DNA of 51,257 bases from DAHUYF01 sp035553515 (lineage in GTDB: Bacteria > Pseudomonadota > Alphaproteobacteria > ATCC43930 > CGMCC-115725): positions 1-51,257 of the forward strand of contig DATNDG010000146.1 in assembly GCA_035553515.1 (NCBI GenBank), in the 5' to 3' direction. Both the position numbers and the translations under genes were made by a program. How positions within the stretch are numbered: the stretch's first letter is position 1; each line of letters starts with the position of its first letter. The notes under the pieces were generated by a model that had not been told where the DNA came from, did no database searches, and was given only the letters and a program-made list of their open reading frames with translations. Of this stretch, positions 7,023 through 17,836 are shown in pieces.

Positions 7023-7063
7023 CCCGTCTCCCGGGCCCTCCACAAGAGGAGCCGGGAGACGGG
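7023..7063. terminator. Strong hairpin between PEBP gene and tRNA-Ala
   Basis: CCCGTCTCCCGG (7023-7034) and CCGGGAGACGGG (7052-7063) form a perfect 12-bp stem. Inside it CCTC/GAGG adds a second short stem around CACAA. It lies between convergent genes, so it may end both transcripts, but neither side has a run of T. Confidence 0.5.
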
Positions 7064-7106
7064 GACCTATCAGCGCTTTAACGATCGCCCCGAGGGGCAG
7101 GAAATC

Positions 7107-7182
7107 TGGTGGAGCCAGGGGGATTCGAACCCCCGACCTCCGCAATGCCATTGCGGCGCTCTCCCAACTGAGCTATGACCCC
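7107..7182 (-). tRNA. tRNA-Ala (anticodon GGC)
   Basis: Reading the minus strand gives a full cloverleaf of 76 bases. The acceptor stem GGGGTCA/TGGCTCC carries the G3-U70 pair that marks alanine tRNAs. D arm AGCTCAGTTGGGAGAGC is followed by an anticodon stem CCGCA/TGCGG with loop ATGGCAT (anticodon GGC) and T arm GGGGGTTCGAATCCCCC. Discriminator A and an encoded CCA end are present. A possible promoter TTGCAG-N16-GCTAAT lies at 7263-7236. Confidence 0.97.
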
Positions 7183-7278
7183 AGAAGGTCGCGGTGCCGG
7201 TCTCGCAGCCGGGCCGGCCGCCGCGGGAGCCGGAAATTAGCGACCGGCGAGGCTCGGCTGCAAGCGGAAAATCGACGC

Positions 7279-7665
7279 TCAGCGCTCCTCCTCATCCTCG
7301 ACGTTCTCGATCACCTCGGCCATGTCGTCCTCGTCCTCGCCGAGTTCCGACGCATCCTCGATGACCTCTTCCTCTTCTTCCTCCTCGCCTTCGCCCTCCT
7401 CGCCCCCTTCGACCGCGACTTCCTCACCTTCCTCCTCGCCTTCCCCCTCCTCGGTGGCGATGTCGGACTCGATCTCGTCCTCGGCGATCGGCTCCAACGG
7501 CACTTCGGGCGCGGCTGGCGCCTTGCTGCGCCGCGTCTTCTGCGACGTATCCGCATCATAGGCGGCGCCGCATTTCGGGCAGGCGACGGGATCGTGATGC
7601 ATGTCGTAGTAGCGCGTGCCGCAGCTCGGGCAAATGCGCTTCATTCCCCATTCAGGCTTAACCAT
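7279..7665 (-). CDS. TIGR02300 family acidic zinc-ribbon protein
   Basis: 128 residues. The N terminus carries two CxxC pairs (CPSCGTRYYDMHHDPVACPKCG, about residues 13-34) that should bind zinc. The rest is extremely acidic, with long Glu runs. The RYYDMHHDPV segment corresponds to the FYDLN motif that names this alphaproteobacterial family; here it is altered but recognisable. Ribosome site GGAGG precedes the ATG. It is divergent from aroA, its usual neighbour. Function unknown. Confidence 0.88.
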   Translation of the reverse strand: MVKPEWGMKRICPSCGTRYYDMHHDPVACPKCGAAYDADTSQKTRRSKAPAAPEVPLEPIAEDEIESDIATEEGEGEEEGEEVAVEGGEEGEGEEEEEEEVIEDASELGEDEDDMAEVIENVEDEEER

Positions 7666-7820
7666 GGACCGCCTCCGTTCTCCCGCGGTGGCCGGCCAAT
7701 TGCCATGATCACGCCGCCGCTGTCAAAAGCAAAATCATCGACTCCCCACGAAGTGCCGCCCGACCATTTCTGCCGACGCTGGCTTATGCTAGAGACAAGC
7801 ACCCCTATGACGAGACCTGC

Positions 7821-9149
7821 GTGAAACCCCTCGCCTCCGGCACGGCGACCGCTCTCAACGGCCGATTGCGCGCGCCCGGCGATAAATCGATATCGCATCG
7901 CGCCCTCATCCTCGGCGCGCTGTCGGTCGGCTGCACGCGCGTGACCGGCCTGCTCGAGGGGGAGGACGTGCTGTGCACCGCCGAGGCGATGCGCACCCTC
8001 GGCGCCGGCGTTGCCCGCGGCCCGGACGGCGCCTGGATCATCGACGGCGTCGGGCTTGGCGGGCTTGCCGAGCCGCAGAATGTGCTCGATTTCGGCAATT
8101 CCGGTACCGGAGCGCGGCTCGTCATGGGCGTCGTCGCAAGCCACGCCTTCACCAGCTTCTTCACTGGCGACGCCTCGCTGCGCCGGCGGCCCATGGGCCG
8201 CGTTGCCGAGCCATTGCAGCGGATCGGCGCGCGCATCGTCGCCAGAGAGGGCGGCCGACTGCCGCTTGCGGTGATCGGCGCCGCCTCGCCGCTGCCCATT
8301 TCCTATCGCCTCCCGGTCGCCTCAGCGCAGGTGAAGTCGGCCGTTCTCCTCGCCGGGCTCAATGCACCGGGCGAGACCCTGGTCGTCGAGCCGCAGCCGA
8401 CGCGCGACCACAGCGAGCGGATGCTGCGCCATTTCGGCGCCGAGGTCACCGTCAGCGACGCGCCGGAGGGGAGGCGCATCATCCTCCAAGGCCAGCCTGA
8501 ACTCAAAGCCGCCGACCTCGCCGTGCCGGGCGACCCGTCTTCCGCCGCCTTCCCTGCCGTCGCCGCACTCGTTGTGCCGGGCTCGGAAGTGGTGATCGAG
8601 GGAGTTGGCGTCAACCCGCTGCGCGCCGGGCTGTTCGAGACGCTGCGCGAGATGGGCGCCGATATCACCTTCTCGCGCGAGCGCATCGAGGGCGGCGAGC
8701 CGATCGCCGATCTCAAAGTCCGCACCAGCGCACTCACCGGCGTCGAGGTGCCGGCCGAGCGCGCGCCGCGCATGATCGACGAATATCCGGTGCTCGCGGT
8801 GGCCGCTTCCTTTGCCAAAGGCCGCACCGTGATGCACGGCCTCGGCGAGCTCCGGGTCAAGGAGAGCGATCGCCTCGCCGCCATCGCCCAGGGGCTAGCG
8901 GCATGCGGCGTCACGGTCGCGGTCGCCGGCGACAGCCTGGCGGTCGAAGGGCTAGGCGCGCCGCCGCCGGGCGGCGCCGAGATCGCCGCCAAGCTCGATC
9001 ATCGCATCGCCATGGCGTTCCTGGTGCTCGGGCTCGCCGCTAGCCGACCGGTGCGCATCGATGACGGCGCCACGATCGCCACCAGCTTCCCCGGCTTCGT
9101 CGAGGCCATGAACGGGCTCGGCGCGGGGATTACACCGCTCGCACCATGA
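7821..9149 (+). CDS. aroA: 3-phosphoshikimate 1-carboxyvinyltransferase (EPSP synthase)
   Basis: 442 residues from a GTG start. It transfers enolpyruvate from PEP to shikimate-3-phosphate, the sixth step of the shikimate pathway in the cytoplasm. Visible motifs are GDKSISHRALILGAL (substrate-binding lysine), FGNSGTGARLVMG, and LRVKESDRLAAIAQ near the C terminus. The GARL form of the second motif is nearer to the CP4-like group than to E. coli-type enzymes. The last bases overlap the cmk start as ATGA, marking an aroA-cmk-rpsA operon. Confidence 0.97.
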   Translation: MKPLASGTATALNGRLRAPGDKSISHRALILGALSVGCTRVTGLLEGEDVLCTAEAMRTLGAGVARGPDGAWIIDGVGLGGLAEPQNVLDFGNSGTGARLVMGVVASHAFTSFFTGDASLRRRPMGRVAEPLQRIGARIVAREGGRLPLAVIGAASPLPISYRLPVASAQVKSAVLLAGLNAPGETLVVEPQPTRDHSERMLRHFGAEVTVSDAPEGRRIILQGQPELKAADLAVPGDPSSAAFPAVAALVVPGSEVVIEGVGVNPLRAGLFETLREMGADITFSRERIEGGEPIADLKVRTSALTGVEVPAERAPRMIDEYPVLAVAASFAKGRTVMHGLGELRVKESDRLAAIAQGLAACGVTVAVAGDSLAVEGLGAPPPGGAEIAAKLDHRIAMAFLVLGLAASRPVRIDDGATIATSFPGFVEAMNGLGAGITPLAP

Positions 9150-9799
9150 TCATCGCCCTCGACGGTCCCGCCGCCTCGGGCAAGGGTACTTTGGCGCGCC
9201 GCCTCGCCCGGCATTTCAGCCTCGCGCATCTCGACACCGGCAGCCTCTATCGGGCGGTGGCCCTGCGCGTGCTGGAGAGCGGCGGCAGCCCCGCCGATCC
9301 GGCGCTCGCCGCCGCGGCGGCGGCGGCCGTCCAGGCCAGAGATTTGGCCGATCCGCGGCTGCGCGAGGAGCGGGTCGCTCAGACCGCGTCGGTCGTCGCA
9401 ACCGTCCCGGCGGTCCGGGAGGCGCTCCTGGTTTTCCAGCGGGACTTCGCCCATAACCCGCCCGGCCGCGCGGCAGGCGCCGTGCTCGACGGGCGCGACA
9501 TCGGCACCGTGATCTGCCCCGATGCCGATGCCAAGCTCTTCGTTACCGCCGGTGTCGAGGCGCGCGCAAGGCGCCGTTTCGAGGAGTTGCGGGAAAGCGG
9601 CAAGGCCGCTATATACGAGGCTGTCCTGCAGGACATGAAGGATCGTGACGCACGCGACAGCCAGCGTCGGGCGGCGCCTTTGGTGCCGGCCGGCGATGCT
9701 TTCGTTCTCGACACGACCGCGCTCGATGCCGATGGCGCCTTTGCCGCGGCGCTCGAATTCATCGGCCGAAAGCTCGCTGCCAAGTCCGTCCCGGGCTAG
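9146..9799 (+). CDS. cmk: Cytidylate kinase
   Basis: 217 residues. It phosphorylates CMP and dCMP using ATP. The P-loop is GPAASGKGTLARRLA near the N terminus. The CMP-binding region includes LDTGSLYRAVALRVL, and LDGRDIGTVICPDADAKLFV is the family signature in the middle. It is translationally coupled to aroA by a four-base overlap and precedes rpsA, a common proteobacterial arrangement. Confidence 0.97.
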   Translation: MIIALDGPAASGKGTLARRLARHFSLAHLDTGSLYRAVALRVLESGGSPADPALAAAAAAAVQARDLADPRLREERVAQTASVVATVPAVREALLVFQRDFAHNPPGRAAGAVLDGRDIGTVICPDADAKLFVTAGVEARARRRFEELRESGKAAIYEAVLQDMKDRDARDSQRRAAPLVPAGDAFVLDTTALDADGAFAAALEFIGRKLAAKSVPG

Positions 9800-9925
9800 C
9801 TCAGCGCTCTCTCAGCCACGCAGGACAGGGGTTCACGCCGCCGCGCCCCCGCTCGCCGGCGGCCCGCCGCGCCTCGCCCGTTCCCGGCAGCGCGACGGCA
9901 CATAGAGGGAAGAGTTGGAGACGCA

Positions 9926-11641
<1,716 letters not shown>

Positions 11642-11670
11642 CCGTCGGCCACCAGCCGTCAGCGATCGGT

Positions 11671-11700
11671 CGGGGCGCCCATGCGGCGCCCCGATTGTTT
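11671..11700 (+). terminator. Rho-independent terminator after rpsA
   Basis: CGGGGCGCC (11671-11679) pairs perfectly with GGCGCCCCG (11685-11693) over a five-base loop and is followed by ATTGTTT. It lies 30 bases after the rpsA stop. Confidence 0.8.
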
Positions 11701-11718
11701 GAGCTTCGGCTGCCGAAG

Positions 11719-11748
11719 GCTGATGGCTGAAAGCTGACGGCTGAAAGC
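11719..11748 (+). repeat. Copy of the GCTGACGGCYGARAGC intergenic repeat
   Basis: GGCTGAAAGC occurs twice at a 14-base interval, the second as part of GCTGACGGCTGAAAGC (11733-11748). A partial inverse copy AGCCGTCAGC lies at 11653-11662 on the other side of the terminator. The same word recurs at 35.97 kb and twice at 47.3 kb. Confidence 0.5.
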
Positions 11749-11831
11749 GTCTCCGGCATTTCTTGACGCTGGCTCAAGGGTTTGGCAGGCTTCCTCTTTG
11801 ACCCCGGGAAGCCGCCGATGAAAGCGTGGCC

Positions 11832-12116
11832 ATGACCAAATCCGAGCTCATTCAGCACCTGGCCGAACGCAATCCCCACCTCTACCAGCGGGACGTCGAG
11901 CGGATCGTCACGGCGATCTTCGATGAGATCGCTGCGGCACTCTCGCGCGGCGACCGCGTGGAGCTGCGCGGCTTTGGCGCCTTCTCGGTGAAGCGACGCG
12001 AAGCGCGGCTCGGTCGCAATCCGCGCACCGGCGATAGCGTGCATGTCGAGGAGAAGCACATCCCCTTCTTCAAGACCGGCAAGCAGCTGCGCGAGCGGCT
12101 CAACGAGGGGACGTGA
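11832..12116 (+). CDS. ihfB: Integration host factor, beta subunit
   Basis: 94 residues from the ATG at 11832 (MTKSELIQHLAERNPHLYQR), the usual start; an in-frame GTG two codons earlier is less likely. The HU/IHF fold shows the DNA-intercalating arm RREARLGRNPRTGDSVHVEEKH, with the proline in RNPRTG. It partners IHF-alpha to bend DNA at specific sites and is needed at many sigma-54 promoters. Its place after rpsA is conserved. The stop overlaps the next gene's GTG. Confidence 0.95.
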   Translation: MTKSELIQHLAERNPHLYQRDVERIVTAIFDEIAAALSRGDRVELRGFGAFSVKRREARLGRNPRTGDSVHVEEKHIPFFKTGKQLRERLNEGT

Positions 12117-12439
12117 AGCTCGTCTTCTGGCTGGTGACGGTGCCGGTGGCGCTGATCGCGATCGTTTTCGCCGTCTCCAATCTCGACAAGGTGCCGGTCG
12201 GGCTTTGGCCGTTCTCGGACGTGGCGGTGATGCCGCTCTATCTCGTCGTGCTGGGAGCGTTGGGGCTCGGCTTCATCGCCGGCGAATTCGTTGCCTGGAT
12301 CAATGGTGGGCGCTGGCGGCGTGAGGCGCGGCGACGGCAGCGCCGGATCGAGGCGCTCGAGCGGGAGCTGACGGCGACGCAGGCGCAGCTGCCGCGCAGC
12401 GAAACGGGGGGTCTGCCGACGACAGTGCGGCGCGATTGA
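12113..12439 (+). CDS. LapA/DUF1049 family inner-membrane protein
   Basis: 108 residues from a GTG that overlaps the ihfB stop (GTGA). Two transmembrane segments are clear (about residues 3-22 and 42-64), followed by an Arg-rich coiled-coil tail (RREARRRQRRIEALERELTA). This is the lipopolysaccharide-assembly protein A domain layout (LapA, DUF1049), commonly found next to ihfB. A role in envelope assembly is known in E. coli; here it is inferred. Confidence 0.85.
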   Translation: MKLVFWLVTVPVALIAIVFAVSNLDKVPVGLWPFSDVAVMPLYLVVLGALGLGFIAGEFVAWINGGRWRREARRRQRRIEALERELTATQAQLPRSETGGLPTTVRRD

Positions 12440-12470
12440 CTCGGGCCAGCCTCGCGGCTAGCTCCGATCC

Positions 12471-13433
12471 ATGCGTGTCCTGGGATATTCCGAAGTGGTG
12501 GCGGCGCTCGACTTCCCGACGCTGATCGAAGCGCTGCGGCAGATGTTTCGCGCCGGCGCCGAGGCGCCGGTGCGGCACCACCACACGATCCCGGTGCCAG
12601 GCGGCAGAGATGCGACCCTGCTGCTGATGCCGTCCTGGCAGGCAGGCAGGCATATCGGCGTCAAGCTGGCCACGATCTTCCCGGACAACCCGGCGCATGG
12701 CGAGCTGTCGCTGATGGGCGGGTATTTGCTGCTCGACGGCAAGTCCGGTAAGCCGCTCGCCCTGCTCGACGCACCGGCCCTGACCGCGCGACGTACGGCG
12801 GCGGCCTCGGCGCTGGCGGCGAGCTATCTGGCGCGTCCCGATTGCGAGCGGCTACTGATGATCGGCACCGGCAATCTCGCCGCCCATCTGATCGAGGCCC
12901 ATGCCAGCGTCCGGCCGATCGTCAACGTGCTGGTCTGGGGGCGCAGCCCGGAGAAGGCGGCCAAGCTAGCGCAGCGCCTGACCCGACGCCAGCTCAAGGT
13001 CGCGGCCACGACCGACCTCGCCAACGCCGTGCGCGGCGCGCATATCATCTGCTGCGCTACTTTGAGCGAGCGCCCTCTGATCGAGGGACACTGGCTGCCG
13101 CTCGGCGTCCATCTCGACCTCGTCGGCGGCTTCAGGCCGGAGATGCGCGAGGTGGACGACGACTGCATCCGGCGCGCCCGCGTCTTCGTCGATACGCGGG
13201 CCGGCGCGCTCAGCGAAGCCGGCGATATCGTCCAGCCGATGCGCGCCGGCGTGCTCGCCGAAGACGACATCGCCGGCGACCTTTTCGATCTTGCGCGCGG
13301 CAGCCGGGCCGGGCGGCGCTATCATGACCAGATCACGCTGTTCAAATCGGTCGGCACGGCGATCGAGGATCTCGCCGGCGCCCGGCTGGCGCTGGAAAAT
13401 CTGCGCGATTCGAGCGCGCATTCGAGCCTCTAG
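12471..13433 (+). CDS. Ornithine cyclodeaminase/mu-crystallin family protein
   Basis: 320 residues. An N-terminal substrate domain includes MPSWQ and VKLATIFPDN, the lysine region that binds amino-acid carboxylates. A Rossmann domain follows with GTGNLAAHLIEAH (about 124-136). Members include ornithine cyclodeaminase, alanine dehydrogenase and ketimine (pyrroline-2-carboxylate) reductases; sequence alone does not settle which. It sits between lapA and pyrF and is probably co-transcribed with pyrF, nine bases downstream. Confidence 0.85.
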   Translation: MRVLGYSEVVAALDFPTLIEALRQMFRAGAEAPVRHHHTIPVPGGRDATLLLMPSWQAGRHIGVKLATIFPDNPAHGELSLMGGYLLLDGKSGKPLALLDAPALTARRTAAASALAASYLARPDCERLLMIGTGNLAAHLIEAHASVRPIVNVLVWGRSPEKAAKLAQRLTRRQLKVAATTDLANAVRGAHIICCATLSERPLIEGHWLPLGVHLDLVGGFRPEMREVDDDCIRRARVFVDTRAGALSEAGDIVQPMRAGVLAEDDIAGDLFDLARGSRAGRRYHDQITLFKSVGTAIEDLAGARLALENLRDSSAHSSL

Positions 13434-13442
13434 GAAAGAGCG

Positions 13443-14138
13443 ATGCAGCCAAGCCCCATCTTCTGCGCCATCGACACACCCGAACTCGGCCCGGCACGGT
13501 CCTTGGCGAACGCCGTGCGCGGCGCCGTGAACCTGAAGCTCGGACTCGAATTCTTCGTCGCCAACGGTCCCGCCGGCGTGCGCGAGGTCGCCGGCAAGGC
13601 GCCGCTCTTCCTCGATCTCAAGCTGCACGATATACCGAACACGGTGGCGGGCGCCGTCCGGGCGGCGGCAGCGCTGCGACCGATGCTGCTCACCATCCAT
13701 TGTGGCGGCGGCCCGGCGATGATGCGCGCCGCCGCCGAGGCGGCCGCGAAGACCGGCGGCGACCGCCAGCGCATGAAGCTGCTCGGCGTCACCGTGCTGA
13801 CCAGCCTGGATGACGGGGACCTCGCCGCTGTGGGGCAGCGCGGGCCCACCGCCGAGCAGGTGCGGCGGCTCGCCCTCCTGGCAAAGGAATGCGGCCTCGA
13901 CGGCGTCGTCTGCTCGCCGCTGGAGGTGGCGATGCTGCGCGAGGCCTGCGGCAAGGACTTTCTGCTGGTCGTGCCCGGCATCCGCTTGGGGGGATTCGCG
14001 ACCGGCGACCAGAAGCGCGTGATGGGACCGCGCGAGACGCTTGCCGCCGGCGCGGACTACCTGGTCATCGGCCGGCCGATCACCGGCGCACCCGATCCGG
14101 CGGCCGCCGCGCGCGCCATGCTGGCGGCGGCGCGATGA
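13443..14138 (+). CDS. pyrF: Orotidine 5'-phosphate decarboxylase
   Basis: 231 residues. It makes UMP from OMP, the last step of de novo pyrimidine synthesis. The catalytic Asp-Lys-Asp cluster is in FLDLKLHDIPNTVAGAV. C-terminal phosphate-binding motifs VVPGIRLGG and GADYLVIGRPITGAPDP are intact. A short GAAAGAGCG leader precedes the ATG. Its stop overlaps the trpF start as ATGA. Confidence 0.97.
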   Translation: MQPSPIFCAIDTPELGPARSLANAVRGAVNLKLGLEFFVANGPAGVREVAGKAPLFLDLKLHDIPNTVAGAVRAAAALRPMLLTIHCGGGPAMMRAAAEAAAKTGGDRQRMKLLGVTVLTSLDDGDLAAVGQRGPTAEQVRRLALLAKECGLDGVVCSPLEVAMLREACGKDFLLVVPGIRLGGFATGDQKRVMGPRETLAAGADYLVIGRPITGAPDPAAAARAMLAAAR

Positions 14139-14776
14139 GCGTCGACGCCAAGATCTGCGGCCTCTCGACAGCCGAGGGGGTCGCCGCGGCGGCACGTCAC
14201 GGCGCACGCTTCGTGGGCTTCGTCTTCTACCCGCCGAGCCGGCGCAACGTGACGCCAAGCCTGGTCGCCGCGCTCGCCGCCCTGGTGCCGGAAGGCATCA
14301 CCAAGGTCGGCCTCTTCGTCGACGCCGATGATGCGACCTTGAGCGAGACGCTCGCCAGAGCTCCGCTCGACATGCTGCAATTCCACGGACGTGAGAGCCC
14401 CGAGCGCGTCGCCTGGGCCAAGCGCCGCTTCGGCAAGCCGGTGATGAAATCGATCCCGGTCGCGGCCGAGAGCGATCTGGCGCAGGCCGGGCACTATTTC
14501 GGGGTCGCCGACCGGCTCATCTTCGACGCCAAGCCGCCAAAGGATGCGACGGTGCCGGGCGGCAACGGCCTCGTCTTCGACTGGGAACTGCTGGGCGGCA
14601 AGCGCTGGCCGGTGCCGTGGATGCTGTCAGGCGGGCTTTCCGCCGAGAATCTGGGCGATGCCGTGCGCCTCACCCATGCCGGCACGGTGGACGTCTCCTC
14701 CGGCGTCGAGCGCGCCCCTGGCATCAAGGATCCCGAAAAGATTGCCGCCTTCCTGGCACGGACGCGGCAGCTTTGA
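14135..14776 (+). CDS. trpF: Phosphoribosylanthranilate isomerase
   Basis: 213 residues from the ATG that overlaps the pyrF stop. It converts PRA to CdRP in tryptophan synthesis. Family landmarks run in order: KICGLSTAEG (catalytic Cys), VGLFVDADD, DMLQFHGRESPE, PWMLSGGLSAENL (phosphate binding) and VDVSSGVERAPGIKD near the end. trpB follows after 85 bases. Standalone trpF before trpBA is usual in alphaproteobacteria. Confidence 0.97.
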   Translation: MSVDAKICGLSTAEGVAAAARHGARFVGFVFYPPSRRNVTPSLVAALAALVPEGITKVGLFVDADDATLSETLARAPLDMLQFHGRESPERVAWAKRRFGKPVMKSIPVAAESDLAQAGHYFGVADRLIFDAKPPKDATVPGGNGLVFDWELLGGKRWPVPWMLSGGLSAENLGDAVRLTHAGTVDVSSGVERAPGIKDPEKIAAFLARTRQL

Positions 14777-14861
14777 GGACAGCGCAGCGGAATTGAGCGA
14801 CCGGCCGCTTCTGCGCTAAAAGGACCGGTTCCGACAAGGCGGAAGGGCGTCGTTCGAACGC

Positions 14862-16073
14862 ATGGCAGTACCCAATACCTATCGCGGCGGCCCCGACGAG
14901 CGCGGGCGGTTCGGCGCCTATGGCGGTCGCTACGTCGCCGAGACGCTGATGCCGCTGGTGCTGGAGCTGGAGCGCGCCTATGCCTTGGCCAAGGCGGATC
15001 CCAGCTTCGCCGCCGAGCTCGCCTACTATCTCGAGCATTATGTCGGCCGGCCCAGCCCGCTGTTCTTCGCCGAGCGGCTCACCCGGAAGTTCGGCGGCGC
15101 CAAGATCTATCTCAAGCGCGAGGACCTCAACCATACCGGCGCACACAAGATCAACAACACCATGGGGCAGATCCTGCTGGCACGGCGCATGGGCAAGCGC
15201 CGCATCATCGCCGAGACCGGCGCCGGCCAACACGGCGTCGCGACCGCCACGGTCTGCGCGCTCTTCGACATGCCCTGCGTCGTCTATATGGGCGCCACCG
15301 ATATCGAACGACAGAAGCCCAATGTCTTTCGCATGAAGCTGCTGGGCGCCGAGGTACGGCCGGTTCACTCCGGCACCGCCACCTTGAAGGACGCGCTCAA
15401 CGAGGCCCTGCGTGACTGGGTCGCGAATGTCGATGACACCTTCTACATCATCGGCACGGTCGCGGGACCCCATCCCTATCCGGCGATGGTGCGCGACTTT
15501 CAATGCATCATCGGCGACGAGGTGCGCGCCCAGATGGAGCGCGCCGAAGGTCGGCTGCCGGACACGCTCGTCGCCTGCATCGGCGGCGGCTCGAACGCGA
15601 TGGGTCTGTTCCATCCCTTTCTCGACGAGCCCTCGCTGCGCATCATCGGTGTCGAGGCGGCGGGTCACGGGATCGATACCGGCAAGCACGCCGCGTCGCT
15701 CACCGGCGGTTCCCCCGGCGTGCTGCACGGCAACAAGACCTATCTGCTGCAGACGGAGGACGGACAGATCGTCGACGCACATTCGATCTCGGCCGGGCTC
15801 GACTATCCCGGTATCGGCCCGGAGCATGCCTGGCTCTATGACCAGAAACGCGTGGAGTACGTCGCGGTGACGGACCGCGCCGCGCTCGATGCATTCCAGC
15901 TCTGCACTCGGCTTGAAGGCATCATCCCGGCGCTCGAATCCGCGCATGCGCTGGCGCATGTGGCGGAGCTCGCGCCCCGCTTGCCCAAGGACAACCTGCT
16001 CGTCTGCAATCTTTCCGGCCGTGGCGACAAGGACATCGACAGCGTCGCCCGGACGCTCGGAGCGGCGCTATGA
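14862..16073 (+). CDS. trpB: Tryptophan synthase, beta subunit
   Basis: 403 residues. A PLP enzyme joining indole and serine. The Schiff-base lysine is in NHTGAHKINNTMGQ, the phosphate grip is IGGGSNAMG, and the N terminus has the typical GRFGAYGGRYVAETLMP. Works as an alpha2-beta2 complex with TrpA, channelling indole. It overlaps trpA by four bases. Confidence 0.98.
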   Translation: MAVPNTYRGGPDERGRFGAYGGRYVAETLMPLVLELERAYALAKADPSFAAELAYYLEHYVGRPSPLFFAERLTRKFGGAKIYLKREDLNHTGAHKINNTMGQILLARRMGKRRIIAETGAGQHGVATATVCALFDMPCVVYMGATDIERQKPNVFRMKLLGAEVRPVHSGTATLKDALNEALRDWVANVDDTFYIIGTVAGPHPYPAMVRDFQCIIGDEVRAQMERAEGRLPDTLVACIGGGSNAMGLFHPFLDEPSLRIIGVEAAGHGIDTGKHAASLTGGSPGVLHGNKTYLLQTEDGQIVDAHSISAGLDYPGIGPEHAWLYDQKRVEYVAVTDRAALDAFQLCTRLEGIIPALESAHALAHVAELAPRLPKDNLLVCNLSGRGDKDIDSVARTLGAAL

Positions 16074-16912
16074 CTGGGAGCAACCCCGGCCGCATCGAGC
16101 GCCGCTTCGCCGAGCTCAAATCGGCCGGGCGCGCCGCGTTGGTGACCTATCTCACCTGCGGCGACCCCGATGCCGCAACATTCGAGCGGCTGCTCGCCGC
16201 GCTGCCCGCGACCGGCGCCGACCTCATCGAGCTCGGCATGCCCTTCTCCGATCCCATGGCCGACGGGCCGTCGATCCAGGCGGCGGGGCTGCGCGCGCTC
16301 AAATCGGGAATGACCTTGGCAAAGACCCTCGATACCGTCCGCCGCTTCCGCACCGGCGACGACGCAACGCCGATCGTGCTCATGGGCTACTACAACCCGA
16401 TCTTCCGCTTCGGCGTCGAACGCTTCCTTGCCGCGGCAGGCGCGGCCGGGGTCGACGGCCTCATCATCGTCGACCTGCCGCCGGAGCATGACGAAGAGCT
16501 TTGCCTGCCGGCGCTCGCCCGCGGGCTGGACTTCATCCGCCTCGCCACCCCGACGACCGACGACCGGCGCCTGCCCGCCGTGCTGAACCACACCGCCGGC
16601 TTCATCTACTACGTGTCGATCGCCGGAATCACCGGCACCAAATCCGCCGACGCCGCAACGGTGGCGCAGGCCGTGGCGCGGCTGAGGCGGCATTCGAGCC
16701 TGCCTGTCGCGGTCGGGTTCGGCATAAGGACGCCCGAGCAGGCCGCGTCGGTCGCGCGCGTCGCCGATGCCGCCGTGGTCGGTTCGGCTCTGGTCGACGA
16801 ACTGGCCGCGCATCTCGACGCCGCGGGGCGAGCAAAGCCTGAGCTCGTCGAAGCGGTGCTCGGCCGGGTGCGCGCTCTGGCACAGGGCGTGCGCGCCGCG
16901 AGGGCCGCATGA
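16070..16912 (+). CDS. trpA: Tryptophan synthase, alpha subunit
   Basis: 280 residues. It cleaves indole-3-glycerol phosphate to indole. The catalytic glutamate is in LIELGMPFSDPMADGP and the catalytic aspartate in GLIIVDLPPEH. The phosphate-binding end IAGITGTK and VGFGIRTPEQ are intact. Both ends overlap neighbours (trpB and accD) by four bases, so the genes are tightly coupled. Confidence 0.98.
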   Translation: MTGSNPGRIERRFAELKSAGRAALVTYLTCGDPDAATFERLLAALPATGADLIELGMPFSDPMADGPSIQAAGLRALKSGMTLAKTLDTVRRFRTGDDATPIVLMGYYNPIFRFGVERFLAAAGAAGVDGLIIVDLPPEHDEELCLPALARGLDFIRLATPTTDDRRLPAVLNHTAGFIYYVSIAGITGTKSADAATVAQAVARLRRHSSLPVAVGFGIRTPEQAASVARVADAAVVGSALVDELAAHLDAAGRAKPELVEAVLGRVRALAQGVRAARAA

Positions 16913-17793
16913 GCTGGCTTACCAACTTCGTCCTGCCGAAGATCCGCGCCGTCGTCGCCAAGAAGGAGGTGCCGGACAATCTCTGGCACAAATGCCCGAA
17001 TTGCGGCCAGATGCTGTTCCGCCGCGACCTCGAGGCCAATCTCTTCGTCTGCGGCAGCTGCGGCCATCATCTGCGACTGCCGCCGGAGCGGCGGCTCGCG
17101 CTGCTCTTCGACGAAGAGCGCTATAAGGTAATCGAGCTGCCGAAGGCGCTGGTCGATCCGCTGAAATTCCGCGACCGCAAGCGCTATGCCGAGCGGCTCA
17201 AGGAAGCGCAGGCGAAGAGCGGGGAGACGCGCGATGCGCTCGTGGTGGCGCATGGCACGGTAGGCGGGGTCCCCGCCGTCGTGGCAGCGTTCGATTTCGA
17301 CTTCATGGGCGGCTCGATGGGAGTTGCAGTCGGCGAAGGACTGCTCGCTGCGGCACGGCTTGCGGTGCTGCAAGAGGCGGCGCTGATCGTCGTGCCCGCC
17401 TCGGGCGGGGCGCGCATGCAGGAGGGGATTCTCTCGCTCATGCAGATGGCGCGCACCACGCTTGCCGTCGAGATGGTGAAGGAAGCGCGGCTGCCCTATC
17501 TGGTGCTGCTCACCGATCCCACGACCGGCGGCGTTTCGGCCTCTTTCGCGATGCTGGGCGATATAACTCTCGCCGAGCCGGGCGCGGTCATCGGCTTCAC
17601 CGGCGCCCGCGTCATCCAGGAGACGATCCGCGAGAAGCTGCCCGAGGGGTTCCAGCGGTCCGAATACCTGCTTGAGCACGGCATGGTCGACATGGTCGTC
17701 CCGCGCAGCGAGCTGCGCGAAACGCTTGGCCGACTGCTCGGGCTGCTGCGTCATCCGGAACCGCCGGCGCAAGTGGTGCCGCTCAGGGGGTGA
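16909..17793 (+). CDS. accD: Acetyl-CoA carboxylase, carboxyltransferase beta subunit
   Basis: 294 residues. With AccA it transfers CO2 from biotin to acetyl-CoA, the first step of fatty-acid synthesis. The N-terminal zinc ribbon CPNCGQ...CGSCGH (four cysteines) is present. The crotonase-like core includes GGARMQEGILSLMQMART and DPTTGGVSASFAMLGD. accD after trpA and before folC is the conserved alphaproteobacterial order. Confidence 0.98.
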   Translation: MSWLTNFVLPKIRAVVAKKEVPDNLWHKCPNCGQMLFRRDLEANLFVCGSCGHHLRLPPERRLALLFDEERYKVIELPKALVDPLKFRDRKRYAERLKEAQAKSGETRDALVVAHGTVGGVPAVVAAFDFDFMGGSMGVAVGEGLLAAARLAVLQEAALIVVPASGGARMQEGILSLMQMARTTLAVEMVKEARLPYLVLLTDPTTGGVSASFAMLGDITLAEPGAVIGFTGARVIQETIREKLPEGFQRSEYLLEHGMVDMVVPRSELRETLGRLLGLLRHPEPPAQVVPLRG

Positions 17794-17836
17794 GTCAGCA
17801 AGCGATGCAGCGGGCATGGGAGCGGCGGGGCCCGGC

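Noticed and set aside
7279..7560. Low-complexity acidic tail as a possible frameshift in the zinc-ribbon gene
   Set aside because: Long Glu/Asp tails are normal for the TIGR02300 family.
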